Below are positions 1-10,686 of a stretch of DNA of 64,000 bases, in pieces. This DNA comes from Puccinia triticina (taxonomy: Eukaryota; Basidiomycota; Pucciniomycetes; Pucciniales; Pucciniaceae), in assembly GCF_026914185.1 (NCBI RefSeq), contig NC_070573.1, positions 2,108,001-2,172,000 of the forward strand, in the 5' to 3' direction. Position 1 is the first letter of the stretch, and each line of letters opens with the position of its first letter. Below the pieces are notes generated by a model, which saw only the letters and a program-made list of their open reading frames with translations, was not told where the DNA came from and did not search any database. A program made the translations under genes and the position numbers.

Positions 1-150
1 GCAGAAGGAGAGAGATTATAGAATAGTATCAAGGAGACATGGAAAACAGACAAAGGTATCAAAAGGAATAATAATAAAAAAAAATTGATCAATACAAATT
101 GATCAATATACGCTATATTGATCAATATACGACATCGCAAATTCATCCAT
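1..150 (-). repeat. AT-rich repeat (R) at the truncated end of Gypsy-1
   Basis: On the minus strand this begins with ATGGATGAATTTG at 150. It then carries three TATTGATCAA-type motifs, including the palindrome ATATTGATCAATAT, a T-run and a pyrimidine-rich tail reaching the window edge. A second copy with the same order of motifs starts at 48,882 on the plus strand. Both copies start at the same base and abut a truncated retroelement. The family is not recognised. Confidence 0.6.
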
Positions 151-3076
151 CTTGGTAGTGGAAGTGAGAACAGGCCCGTATTACTGGTGTGTCTTCGTCG
201 AAATCTTCTTGGTCCTCGTAATATTCTTCTTCCTCTTCACTAATAGGTCTTCGGGATAAACCGTCTGGGAGAGTGAAGGTGGTCCCTTTCTTGTGAACAA
301 TATCAAAGGAAAAAAGCTGAATGAATGATACCCAACGAGTCATTGGGGCATTGGGAAGTGAAGGTGAGTTGATCATCTGAATTAAAGACTGTGCATCCAC
401 TTGAAGCTCAAAATGTTGACCCCAAAGGTATATTTGTAACTTCTTCATGATTCGTGCCACTCCGCAAAGTTCCAGTTTTGGCTGTGAGTATCTTGATTCC
501 ACCGGTGAAAAAACAATTGATTCGTAAAGCACCGGCCGATCCAGACCCGTGTCTAACTCTTGCTGTGGAAGAACTGCTCCTGCCGCAATAAAACTCGAGT
601 CCACCACCAATTTGATCAATCCTGCATCACGTGAATAGTCTAATTTCTTTAAAGTGATTTGTTCGCCTATAATTTCCTTCAATCTTTCAAAATCTTTGTT
701 ACTGTCCTCATCCCAAACCCATTCTGCATCTTTTCTGGTAAGTTTCCGAAGGGGTGCTGCTATTTCTGACAAATTTTTGATAAAGATTCTGACATAAGTA
801 AATATCCCTAGAAATCCACGCAATTCGGTTACGCTGTTGGGAGTTGGCCAAGTCTTGACTTTATTTTTCTTCTGGATTGAAACTCGCCGCCCTTCCTGAC
901 AGACGACGTGACCGAAAATATCCAACGCAGGAACGCAAACAGCAAATTTCTTTCCCAAAATTGTGAGTCCCCCCTCTTCTATCCAAAATAGTACTCGGTC
1001 CAATGTTACCGCATATTCCCAAATGAACCTCCTTATCCCGGGGTTTTCCACTAAGACCTCGTCATCGTATTGGCTGCAAGGTCCTTTAATGCCTGCATCA
1101 TCAATAAAAACTCCTACGTGTTCCGGGATTTTTTCTTGCAGAATCCACATCATCTGCGCCTGGTAAACCGCTACCAAGTTAGTTGCACGTTGAGGGAGTC
1201 TGGTTAGCTGAAATCTTCCCAAAGGAGTATCAAAAGTGGTCAGGGGTCTTGATTCTTCAGCTAATTCTCTTTCATTGTATCCTCCCATGATGTCGCCTAG
1301 ACCATAACATGCACGCCCTGCGAATGATTCCACAAATTCTTCGGCGGCTGGAGGTAACCCGGCATCCTTAATGGTAACTTTATTCATTTCTTGAAGATCA
1401 TGAACAATCCTAAGTTTCCCGTCCGATTTCGCCACACAAAAAACTGGACTTGAATAACTTGATGTTGACTGTTCGTATAACCCCGTTCTAATTCGTTCTC
1501 TGACCAGTTCCACGTATTCATCCTTTATTGCCGCGGGAATTGGAATTGGCTTCTTCTGCCATGGTTGATGATCCACCACCGGTATGACGTAAGGTAAGCC
1601 GTATGAGTGTTTCAGAAGCCCCCTGTCTGCTGGACAAAACGCTATTGCTTTCTCTCGGATGACAATTAGATGCTTGAAAAGTTTCAACTCCTCGTGCGAT
1701 AACCATTTTTCCGGCCCGAAGTTTGCCATCTTGAGTCTCTCTTCTGTTACCTTTTCCGTAGGTGTAAATTCCGGAGGGTTAGGTGTAAGTGGTGTTTCAT
1801 ATGGATCTCTAGAAAGTACTGGTCTCTGGAGAGGTGGATTAAGTGATTGAGGAATGGCTTCATTGATAGGTCTGATTTTCTTGGCCACTGGTTTGTACTT
1901 TGTGAGACACCAAAGACCGCCGTCGCGCCAAGTTTGGAATAGTTGCTCCTGAAACGAAAGCCGCAATCCTTTTGATAAAAGTTCATTCACCGGATCCTTC
2001 AGGTACTGATAAGTGGGTTTGCTCAAAGCTGAACTTGGGACGTGACATTGGATTTCTTCCTTTTTCGCAAAACAAGAGTAACTGAAACGGGTACATGTTT
2101 CCTTTACCTTTGGGACTGCCTCTTTTCCGAACTGAAAAAGACAGGAAAGCCCAACAAGTAGTAAGCCAAAGATGAATTTTAGAATACTCATACTGATCCG
2201 TGATAAGTTCCCGATCCATGCAAAAAGTGTGATCCCCAGAGGGACAGTCCACAATAGTGTTTGTTGAAGATATGGTAGAAGCTTGAATTCTCTCGGTCCT
2301 CCGCCCAAACTGCTGGTATGTAAACTGTTGGTGCCAAGATCTTTCATATTATTCCAACCTCTTCCTTGACCGATTCTTGCTAGTGGTACTGATACCTTCC
2401 TTCCTTTGGTCCCCAAGAAGGTGAGTGTTTCGCCAGTTTCATGGTATTCCAGGGTGCATTCGTAATCAAAGAGAAAAGGCCTTCCAAGAATGCAATCTTG
2501 TGCTTTGGGGGAAACAAACAAGTGCGCCGGACCGGAAAATCTTCCTATTGAAACCAAGCAATTTTCTACGACTCCTTTGATGTCACATCTAGCTCCCCCA
2601 ACACCTTTCATTGGGATGTCCACGGATACAACTTCGAGTTCCAAGGCTTGGGCAATTGAGGTGGGTATAACATTTACCATTGAGCCGGAATCTATCATTA
2701 AATCGATCTTTGACCCGTTGATTTCTGCTGAGACATATCCTAGGGCGCAACTGTAATAACATGGATCTTGTTCTTCTTCTTCCGGGTTAAGTTCCATGAC
2801 TGCGACCTTTGCTGCTTCTGGCACCATGTAAGTGGTGTTGGATTTCTCTGGTAACCTTCCTTGTAACTTGGCAATGAGTTGTGCAGTGTATGCGGGTGAG
2901 ATTGCCGTGAGCTGAGCAAATGTTGTTGGAATCTTGACATTGTCCAATTCTTGGAGGAGTGTTTCTTCAGGTCCTACATCCTTTGCCTTTTCTACCACCC
3001 CTTTGTCCTTGCTCCAAATCTTCTCAACCGGTTTCCATGCTGTTCCGCGTACCAACGTCTCGACTCCGTCCTCCAC
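143..3076 (-). CDS. Gypsy-1 Pro-Pol (protease, reverse transcriptase, RNase H; no integrase)
   Basis: Ty3/gypsy polyprotein fragment of 977 residues in one open frame. A retropepsin-like protease shows the DSGS motif near residue 129, with the ILGRPFLF segment after it. The RT follows, with LGDIMGGY (first Asp) and VFIDDAGIKG, an FIDD version of the YxDD box. RNase H is of the RNH_2 type (VDSSF, KLELCGV, QVDAQSL, LPDGLSRR). The frame stops right after RNase H, whereas the related Gypsy-2 copy continues into integrase, so the 3' half of pol is missing. Between protease and RT is a strongly hydrophobic stretch (about residues 270-320) that looks like two membrane segments, absent from Gypsy-2. 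The ATG at the 5' end is probably not the real start, because gag lies 4.5 kb away beyond an insertion. Clear family assignment; certainly non-autonomous. Confidence 0.93.
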   Translation of the reverse strand: MEDGVETLVRGTAWKPVEKIWSKDKGVVEKAKDVGPEETLLQELDNVKIPTTFAQLTAISPAYTAQLIAKLQGRLPEKSNTTYMVPEAAKVAVMELNPEEEEQDPCYYSCALGYVSAEINGSKIDLMIDSGSMVNVIPTSIAQALELEVVSVDIPMKGVGGARCDIKGVVENCLVSIGRFSGPAHLFVSPKAQDCILGRPFLFDYECTLEYHETGETLTFLGTKGRKVSVPLARIGQGRGWNNMKDLGTNSLHTSSLGGGPREFKLLPYLQQTLLWTVPLGITLFAWIGNLSRISMSILKFIFGLLLVGLSCLFQFGKEAVPKVKETCTRFSYSCFAKKEEIQCHVPSSALSKPTYQYLKDPVNELLSKGLRLSFQEQLFQTWRDGGLWCLTKYKPVAKKIRPINEAIPQSLNPPLQRPVLSRDPYETPLTPNPPEFTPTEKVTEERLKMANFGPEKWLSHEELKLFKHLIVIREKAIAFCPADRGLLKHSYGLPYVIPVVDHQPWQKKPIPIPAAIKDEYVELVRERIRTGLYEQSTSSYSSPVFCVAKSDGKLRIVHDLQEMNKVTIKDAGLPPAAEEFVESFAGRACYGLGDIMGGYNERELAEESRPLTTFDTPLGRFQLTRLPQRATNLVAVYQAQMMWILQEKIPEHVGVFIDDAGIKGPCSQYDDEVLVENPGIRRFIWEYAVTLDRVLFWIEEGGLTILGKKFAVCVPALDIFGHVVCQEGRRVSIQKKNKVKTWPTPNSVTELRGFLGIFTYVRIFIKNLSEIAAPLRKLTRKDAEWVWDEDSNKDFERLKEIIGEQITLKKLDYSRDAGLIKLVVDSSFIAAGAVLPQQELDTGLDRPVLYESIVFSPVESRYSQPKLELCGVARIMKKLQIYLWGQHFELQVDAQSLIQMINSPSLPNAPMTRWVSFIQLFSFDIVHKKGTTFTLPDGLSRRPISEEEEEYYEDQEDFDEDTPVIRACSHFHYQDG

Positions 3077-3089
3077 CCTGCCAAATTTG

Positions 3090-4130
3090 AAAAACCTCTC
3101 ATGCCAAAAAACCCCACTCTTTCATACGTCCCCTCCTTGGGAGGGGGGAGCTTTGGGTACAGGAGGGGACTTAGCTAAGTTTGTTTTTCTCCCCAGTGTA
3201 AGAGCTGGCAGGCTCTTCACTGATCTGTTGGGGGGAGGCTTGGAGGGGAGGAGGCACACGGCCTGGGACAGTTCTAGAACCAAAGGACTTTATTGCAAGG
3301 GGGCTGGCCAGCGTGTGGTCTGGGTCTCTCTGTTAGTCTAGGTACAAGCAGGAAGAGAGGAAGAGAGAGAGGGAGAGAAGGAAAGGGAACTCACCTAGCG
3401 GGGGGAGGAGTGATATGGCCAAGGTCTCTGCCAGGAGGTGAGGAGAGGGAAATGGGCTAGACTGGTACCCAGGAGCCATGATAGGTCTGTGTAACCTTGT
3501 GAAACCCACAATACCTGGGGGGCTTCACAGTCTTGCCTCCTATAAAAATGGAGAAGATGAGAAATAAATAAATAAATCTTATGAGGGAAGAAAAGGGAGG
3601 ATTTGGAATTAAATGTGATGCTGATTGAACCCAAATTAACTACCTTGAGGCCCATCAATTGGGAATTGGGATTGGTAAGAATTGGTGGGTGAAGGCCACT
3701 TGTGTTGTGCTGTTCTTATACAATTTTGAACACCATAAGAATTGTTGGTGGAGATGGTAGAGAGGCTGCAAAGGTGGTAGGGAAGGTAAGAGGCACAAGT
3801 TGAGCAAAGCAAGTGGAGTGGGGCAGGGTATTTGTTAGGACTGGGTAGGGAGTTGAGGAGGAACTCTGGCCCAGGATGATCTTGGATTCTTGGTATCAAT
3901 GGGCACAGGGGAAGACCTGAATGCACAGGCTGAGGTAGGCTTTAGCGGGGCCAAAAGGTACTGACACATAAGGGTTGGGGTGGAGGGCCTTAGGAGAGGA
4001 AGAGGCCTGGTTGGTGGGATCAGCTGCACCACAAGAGGTGCAGGGCTCCACACCCAGTCTCCAAGGAGGTTTCTTCCCAGAGAGCTTCTCTGTGAGGTGG
4101 CCGGTAGATCATAGATCCAAGGCCGTGGAG
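3090..4130. other. No gene seen
   Basis: Purine-rich and G-rich sequence with short, unconvincing open frames. No homology recognised and no clear repeat period. Confidence 0.5.
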
Positions 4131-4133
4131 TTA

Positions 4134-5150
4134 CACTACTGCCAACTGGCTTTTTGGTTAGCGGTCAGGGATTTCGCGCTACTGCTAACAAGCTCCCCTG
4201 TATATATAGGGGCCTTTATCTGCGCTATTGGTGCTAGCAGTGCTATCTTGTCGCTAAAAAAGCGGATAGCCCTGTTAGCATAGCATAGCGGACCTGTAGC
4301 AATGCTACTGCTACTGGCATTGTGTTAGGAACTACGCAAAGCTAAACTAGCAGATAGCGCACAATACCGCTAGTCTAGCTTTAGGAACTACGCAAAGCTA
4401 AACTAGCAGATAGCACACAATACCGCTAGTCTAGCTTAGAAGCCCAGTGTTGCTGCAACCCAGTAAAATACATGGTCTATGTGCCATCTAAAGCTAGCAC
4501 ATTAGGCTAGAGTCATCTCATGATGTGAGCTGTGTGCCAAGAGGTTTGGCTGGCCAGAGGCCAGAGCAGGGTAGGTCCCCACAGGAGGGGCAGGGAGATG
4601 AAGGCTTATTGGAGGGACCCCCCCCAGAGGGCTCTCCTCAGGAGAGGCTGATGAGTTACAATCTGATTCAAACAGGAGCAGGGAGGACCTGCTACACAAA
4701 AAGGCAAAAATGATGAAAGAAATCTGAATAGACAGAGGTGTAGTTTCTGTCATCGTGAATAATTTGAGCCACTCTTGTGTCTTGTGTAGCGGAATTCCGC
4801 TAAATTTTAGCTTAGCGTTAGCGGAGTTGCGCCTCCTGTGGGCTAACACACAGGGTGTGCAGCTAATTTAGCTGTTAGCGTAGCGTTAGGGCAGATGCGC
4901 GCAATTGCGCTAACGCTACACACGCAGGGCGCAAAAGAGCGCGCTATTTCTTTCCGCTAAAAGCGCTGTAGCGCCAGTGCAGCGTAGCGTAGCAACTATA
5001 GCGGTGCACTAAATCTAACAAACAATTGGCCCGCTGCTAGCGCCACTGAAAGTTAGGGCAGCGTAGCAGCACTCACAGCGCGCTAACGCTATTCAAAATT
5101 GGCTGGCGCTTTTTTCCGCTACACTAACGCATAGCGGCCCACCGTTGGGT
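4134..5150. repeat. TAGC/GCTA-rich segment
   Basis: Unusually dense in CTAGC, GCTAACGC, TAGCGTTAGCG and CGCTA on both strands, so it could form many alternative hairpins. Such short palindromic motifs are often subterminal repeats of DNA transposons. No transposase or clean terminal inverted repeat is seen, so the nature is uncertain. Confidence 0.45.
4325..4436 (+). repeat. Tandem duplication, 56 bp x 2
   Basis: The unit starting TTAGGAACTACGCAAAGC at 4,325 is repeated at 4,381 with a single G/A difference. It lies inside the TAGC-rich segment and looks recent. Confidence 0.9.
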
Positions 5151-5504
5151 CACTTTTTAAAAATAATTAAAAATAAATCAATGGTGATAGGGGGGTGCAG
5201 CTTGGCCCCAGCCACAGTGAGCTCCCACCAGGGGGAATTGTGTTAAGTTGGCCCATCCCTATCTTTTTAGCACCCCACCCACCCATCTAGGGAGTGGGAT
5301 AGGGACTAGTGCCTCAATCCCCAGTCACTGGGTGTTCTGGTTTCAGGATCTGCTGGGGGAAAAGGCCCTCCGGACTCTACGAGATCTTGGCGCCACCGGG
5401 AGCACCCTGCCCAGGGTGTCAGATACAGAGCCTTAGAGACGTGGGCAGCGTGCGCGCCGAGTGCAGCAAGGCAGCCGGCGCGTAGCAAGCCGCTAGCATC
5501 TCAA

Positions 5505-7080
5505 AGTTCTCCGGAGAAGTCTAGTTCTCCCCGGCCTCCGAGGTCGAGGTTTCTCCCCGGAGAGCTTCCCGGAGGAGGTTTCTCCCCGGAGAGCTTCTCC
5601 GAGGAGGTTTCTCCCCGGGGAACTTCTCCGAGGAGGTTTCTCCCCAGAGAGCTTCTCCTCGGAGATTTCTCCCGGGAGAGCTTCTCCGAGGAGGCTTCTC
5701 CCCGGAGAGCTTCTCCGAGGAGGCTTCTCCCCAGAGAGCTTCTCCGAGGAGGCTTCTCCCCGGAGAGCTTCTCCGAGGAGGCTTCTCCCCGGAGAGCTTC
5801 TCCGAGGAGGCTTCTCCCCGGAGAGCTTCTCCAAGGAGGCTTCTCCCCGGAGAGCTTCTCCGAGGAGGCTTTTCCCCGGAGAGCTTCTCCGAGGAGGCTT
5901 TTCCCCGGAGAGCTTCTCCGAGGAGGCTTTTCCCCGGAGAGCTTCTCCGAGGAGGCTTTTCCCCGGAGAGCTTCTCCGAGGAGGCTTCTCCCCGGAGAGC
6001 TTCTCCGAGGAGGCTTCTCCCCGGAGAGCTTCTCCGAGGAGGCTTCTCCCCGGAGAGCTTCTCCGAGGAGGCTTCTCCCCGGAGAGCTTCTCCGAGGAGG
6101 CTTCTCCCCGGAGAGCTTCTCCGAGGAGGATCCTCCCCGGAGAGCTTCTCCGAGGAGGCTTCTCCCCGGAGAGCTTCTCCGAGGAGGCTTCTCCCCGGAG
6201 AGCTTCTCCGAGGAGGCTTCTCCCCGGAGAGCTTCTCCGAGGAGGCTTCTCCCCGGAGAGCTTCTCCGAGGAGGCTTCTCCCCGGAGAGCTTCTCCGAGG
6301 AGGCTTCTCCCCGGAGAGCTTCTCCGAGGAGGCTTCTCCCCGGAGAGCTTCTCCGAGGAGGCTTCTCCCCGGAGAGCTTCTCCGAGGAGGCTTCTCCCCG
6401 GAGAGCTTCTCCGAGGAGGCTTCTCCCTGGAGAGCTTCTCCGAGGAGGCTTCTCCCTGGAGAGCTTCTCCGAGGAGGCTTCTCCCCGGAGAGCTTCTCCG
6501 AGGAGGCTTTTCCCCGGAGAGCTTCTCCGAGGAGGCTTCTCCCCGGAGAGCTTCTCCGAGGAGGCTTCTCCCCGGAGAGCTTCTCCAAGGAGGCTTCTCC
6601 CCGGAGAGCTTCTCCGAGGAGGCTTTTCCCCGGAGAGCTTCTCCGAGGAGGCTTTTCCCCGGAGAGCTTCTCCGAGGAGGCTTCTCCCCGGAGAGCTTCT
6701 CCGAGGAGGCTTCTCCCCGGAGAGCTTCTCCGAGGAGGCTTCTCCCCGGAGAGCTTCTCTGAGGAGGCTTCTCCCCGGAGAGCTTCTCCGAGGAGGTTTC
6801 TCCCCGGAGAGCTTCTCCGAGGAAATTTCTCCCCGGAGAGCTTCTCCGAGGAGATTTCTCCCCGGATAGCTTCTGCGAGAAGATTTCTCCCCGGCGAGCT
6901 TCTCCGAGGAGATTTCTCCCCAGAGAGCTTCTCCTCGGAGATTTATCCCCGGGGAACTTCTCCGAGGAGGTTTCTCCCCGGAGAGCTTAAGTTCTCCAAG
7001 GAGTTTTCTCCTGGAAAATTTCTCCGAGGAGGTTTTCTCCCGCGAGGAGTTTTCTCCCCGGAGAACTTCTCCGAGAAGGT
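5505..7080. repeat. 29-bp minisatellite, about 54 copies
   Basis: A 29-bp unit, containing CTCCCCGGAGAGCTTCTC followed by CGAGGAGG, is repeated with few substitutions. The edges (5,505-5,700 and 6,800-7,080) are more diverged than the middle. Each unit is nearly self-complementary in two places. Because 29 is not a multiple of 3, one strand cycles through all phases and gives long spurious open frames (hundreds of codons of a Gly/Ser/Glu/Lys/Arg pattern) on the minus strand; these are not genes. Confidence 0.95.
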
Positions 7081-7114
7081 TTTGTGCCAAACTGGGTGTT
7101 AGGCCAGCCATTGA

Positions 7115-7600
7115 AACAGTTGACCATCCGATGAAACAGATTCATCGGATGGTCAACCACCGATGAAACAGATTCATCGGTGGTTGACCATCCGATGAAA
7201 CAGATTCATCGGTGGTTGACCATCCGATGAAACAGATTCATCGGTGGTTGACCAACCGAGGTTCATTTTCCTCGGTTGGTCATATACCGATCTTGATTTT
7301 CATTGGCTGCCAACCACCGAATGTCTGTATGGTCGGATGATGTGACAACCGAGCTGCCACACATCGGTGGTTGGTTGCCGATATTACATTGGGTAGTCCC
7401 TAACCAAAAAAGGTAATACATCGGTTAGAGGCCCTACCGATTTCACATCGGTTGCGCCGCAGCCAAGCTTAGATCGGGGGGCATAATCCTCGGGTCCTGG
7501 CACACCGAATTTGCCTCGGATAGCAATTACATCGGATCCGCTCAACCAATATTAAGTCGGTTGAGTGCAGCCCAGATTAACTGGGATGCACTCAACTGAT
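7115..7600. repeat. Cluster of hairpins and nested inverted repeats
   Basis: Several near-perfect inverted repeats lie side by side. 7,120-7,135 pairs with 7,141-7,156 (16 bp, loop ACAGA). 7,141-7,167 pairs with 7,173-7,199 (27 bp, loop ACAGA). 7,249-7,261 pairs with 7,270-7,282 (13 bp). 7,560-7,575 pairs with 7,581-7,596 (16 bp, one mismatch). A 32-bp direct unit recurs at 7,173, 7,205 and 7,237. The motif ATCGGT/ACCGAT recurs through to 7,460. No coding potential is seen. Confidence 0.85.
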
Positions 7601-7602
7601 GC

Positions 7603-9264
7603 TTACATGTTGGCAGTGTCCATGTCCACGTCCATTCGCTCGTCACCGCCCGTTCTTTCATTCCCATCCGGTTCCTGGATTCTCACACTCCTTCTTCCCT
7701 TCTGTGCTTCCGACTGAGTCATTGGGTGAGCCTTCAAAAAACTTTCTGCACCAAGAGCAGGCATTTGCCATTTGATTGTCTGTGCAGATGATTTCACAAC
7801 TGGTTGACCCTGATTCCCTGTGGCACTCCTGGATTCTGTTGCAGCTTCTTGCATTTTAGGATCAGCTGAGGCGCTGGCTACTACGGTTCGAATTGGTCTT
7901 GTCGGATTCCATGGTATATGTTGTCCATTTGGTAAGTACCATTCTCTTCCACTGGCACTTCGTTTTACTAAGCCTTGCAATTCATCTTTTGCCAACTCAG
8001 CGCATCTCAAGGTGGCATGGCCTTCTCAATGGCAATAATAACAGATTCGGTGTTTGTAAAGAGGTGCCGAGGGTCTAGCATTGTCACAAGAAAATTCAGA
8101 TTGTTCTGAAGGCCTATCCGCTGATCGGTTCTGATTGTATGTAGCTGGTCCCAACCCTCGTACTTGTTGTCGCAGCGATGTTATTTCTTGGGCCATCTCT
8201 TGAAACTTCTTTTCCACCGCTTGTGGGGTTGGCGCATCTGCAATCATCTTCTCCCGGCGTCGACTGTCTCCTTTTTGCGCATCCAGGCTTCTTTGCATTA
8301 CTTGATTGGACTCCGCAAAATTCTTGACGTCAATGTATCCATGTTCTTCCGCACGAATTTCTAACTCTGCTGCCTTGGTAAGGTGGTTCCAAAGTGGAGG
8401 TTTACTGCTTCCGTCCTTCCCTCGGGGCAATCTTCCTTGGCTGACTAATGATCGTCTGATGTTCTTCTGGCTTTCTCTATAAAAGGCGCTTGAAAACAGC
8501 ATTGATGCATCCTGTTTCTTTGCTATATGTTCATAATTTACAAGGTACTTGAGGATTGTGGTGAATTTTCCCAGATATGCTTTGTATTGACAATGAGTGG
8601 TTAATTTCCCGTCTGCGGTATATTCTTCTGCTACTTTGATCAAATCTGCTGTTGTGTACAGAACCGTGTCGTCCAATTCTCCCCACGACTCAACCATTTC
8701 CTTGCGCAACTTCTTCCAATTGCATTGCTTGTATCCGTCCATCTCTTCAAGTTCGCACTTCAGCTGTTCCGTCCTTACAAATCGTCCAATCTGTAACGCC
8801 TTATTGTAATCCGTCGCCTGAAACGTCTGTGCAATCCGCTCGTATCGAGTTAAGAACTTCATAAAGTGACTCCCATCGTAGAACAATCCCAGGTCTTTGA
8901 TAATTCTTGGTGCCTCTCTTTGTCTGACCGGCTCGTCTTCATCTTCATCTTGTTGCATGAGTTCCTCAGGTTGACAAACATTGTGCATCCCATATCCTCT
9001 TGCTTTTGGCCGAAGTGGTTCATTCTGTGGAGTATCTGTATCTGATCCATCTTCTACTTCTTGTTCTCTGTACTGGTCCGCTGGGGCCTTTCCTTTGTCT
9101 TTTTGTGGAGGTGGCGGTACATTGTTTTGTTCATTCCAGGTAGAAGTGTCAAATAATCGATTTCTTGAAGGGGTTTGTTGAGGAGCAAATCCGTCTTCCA
9201 ATTCTGAAAAATTTGTAAATGGTAAACTCATGTTGACTGCTGTTGATAATTCTGGTTTTTCCAA
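7603..9264 (-). pseudogene. Gypsy-1 Gag, interrupted by a stop in the zinc knuckle
   Basis: Retrotransposon capsid/nucleocapsid protein. The ATG at 9,264 opens 412 codons containing an acidic N-terminal region and a helical capsid-like part. It ends in the first half of a CCHC knuckle (CYYCH). An in-frame TGA at 8,026-8,028 falls between the second Cys and the His; the same frame continues with EGHATLRC and runs on to 7,603. Gypsy-2 has an intact CYYCSKEGHTLPKC at the matching place. The downstream part shares PNGQHIPWNPTRPIRTVVA with Gypsy-2 (PNGDKIPYDPARPIRTVVA). The protease side is displaced by the 4.5-kb block. Confidence 0.88.
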
Positions 9265-9519
9265 ATATAGATTCTATCTGTTGAGTATGATCCTACTAGT
9301 CTCTGATTTTCTTGATTTCAATAATTGGTCTCTGGTTCTCTACCAGGGCAAGTTGAGGGGTTGATTCAAAATTTACTAGGTGTTTTCTTCTAACAGTATA
9401 CAATTATCCAGAGGCAATCTTCTCTGTCCGGCTTCTTCAGGTCCTATAAACCCTTCTTCCGAGCTTCTAATCGTCTGATTTCTTCGAAAATTCACTTCGC
9501 AGTCCTAATTTGTCACAAA
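9265..9519 (-). other. Gypsy-1 leader and candidate primer-binding site
   Basis: Untranslated leader between the LTR and gag. Next to the LTR end, 9,508-9,520 reads ATTTGTCACAAAT on the plus strand, an odd palindrome, followed on the minus strand by TAGGACTGCGAAG. This is where the primer-binding site should be. The matching tRNA cannot be named from this window. Confidence 0.45.
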
Positions 9520-10500
9520 TGTTTATTCTTCAGAGCAGTAGTCTTTAACGTCGCTAGATAGTCCTTTTCAGTAGACTAGATGATCTTCAGGGTAACTAAG
9601 GTTATTCTTCACTTGTTTTGACAGTACAGATTGGTAAATTCGTTCTTCGTTATTCCGATTCAAGTATTTGACTAGATGGTTGACTTTTTCCTAAACGTTC
9701 AAAATCCAATTATACGCTAATCCCTATCACGTTGGGGACTCCCTTGTAAGACTCAAAAGGTGTCGTGAGACCCTTTTGCTGAATGGCGAAAGGTATGGAT
9801 GAGGTGCAAACTCTGCCTTTCTGGATATCAGAAAACAAGACCACCAAGCTAAGCTTGGCAGTTTTATTCAGTGATAAGGATATGTTCAGAGATGAAGAGT
9901 ATAGTTGGATTGTATGGTGGAAAGTTCTGAGTGTCTAAGAAACAGATGAGGAGTCTGAAATGGGCAGAAAATACTGGTGACTTGGATGGGGCTTGAACCC
10001 AGGTCTGCAAGCAGAGGATATATAAAGCAAAAAAGAGAAGGTCAAGGTTTGAAAGCTATGCTTCCACCAGGATTGGAACCCAGTACCTTGAGAGGCTTGT
10101 GAAAGGTTTGTGAAATCAACTATGAGTGTGAATTGCAAGTAACTGTGATATGTATGTGTAATAAATAATTGTGACAGGTGAGTAGATGGATGATGGGAGC
10201 CAGATGGCATGAGGGAGGAAACAACTGGCAGGAAGAGGACTCCTTATATAGTAAACTGAGAAGGGGTCTAACTTCTAGGGGGTTACATGAGTTTCATATG
10301 TATGCAATATCAAAACAGTGGCCAACTTGTGGTTGAGTGGAATAAAAGGAAGGAAATAAAAGAAACAAAGGAATTCAATATGAGGTATTCGGTATCCTAT
10401 GCAAAGTATCCTAGAGCTGATTTGTGTGTGAAATCATATGTGAAATACTCTGTGAACTGTCCCGGACTAGCATGTGAAAGGTGTGATCCGTGTATCTTCT
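9520..10500 (-). repeat. Gypsy-1 5' LTR (outer boundary approximate)
   Basis: On the minus strand the LTR would end ...GAATAAACA at 9,520, directly before the leader. A TATA box (CTATATAAGG) lies at 10,251-10,242 on the minus strand, as expected for U3/R. The start near 10,500 is a guess, since no second LTR copy is present for comparison. Two B-box-like stretches (GGGTTCAAGCCCC near 9,990 and GGGTTCCAATCC near 10,070, minus strand) occur inside, without a foldable tRNA. Confidence 0.5.
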
Positions 10501-10686
10501 GATCCAGTAGAGATATGAAGGTGGTTCCAGTTGGTGACTAGGGGTTATTTTGGCCGTAGATTCCATTTCTGCCGTCCATTTGTTCCTATCTTGAGGCGTT
10601 TAGAGAGTACCAATAAAAGTTTTAATTTTTCTCCTACAAACACAGGAATAACGACTACAACGTCAACCACGAACAACATATCTAAT

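Larger units (their letters stand above)
3077..7602. mobile_element. 4.5-kb composite block separating gag from pro-pol of Gypsy-1
   Basis: Gypsy-2 has gag and protease continuous in one frame, while here the homologous positions are 4.5 kb apart, so this block is foreign to the retroelement. It has no convincing gene. It contains a TAGC-rich segment, a 56-bp duplication, a 29-bp minisatellite and a hairpin cluster. CTGCCAA near 3,079 and TTGGCAG near 7,611 could be short inverted ends, but no target duplication was found. Whether it is one element or several nested ones is unresolved. Confidence 0.5.

Noticed and set aside
5505..7080. CRISPR-like periodicity
   Set aside because: Direct tandem units with no variable spacers, and the sequence is eukaryotic.
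5501..7111. 536- and 355-codon open frames on the minus strand
   Set aside because: They are translations of the 29-bp minisatellite. The period and openness follow from the unit length and GC content, with no non-repeat domain.
9980..10090. tRNA-like B boxes inside the Gypsy-1 LTR
   Set aside because: Only the T-loop words are present. No A box, acceptor stem or anticodon arm could be folded around them.
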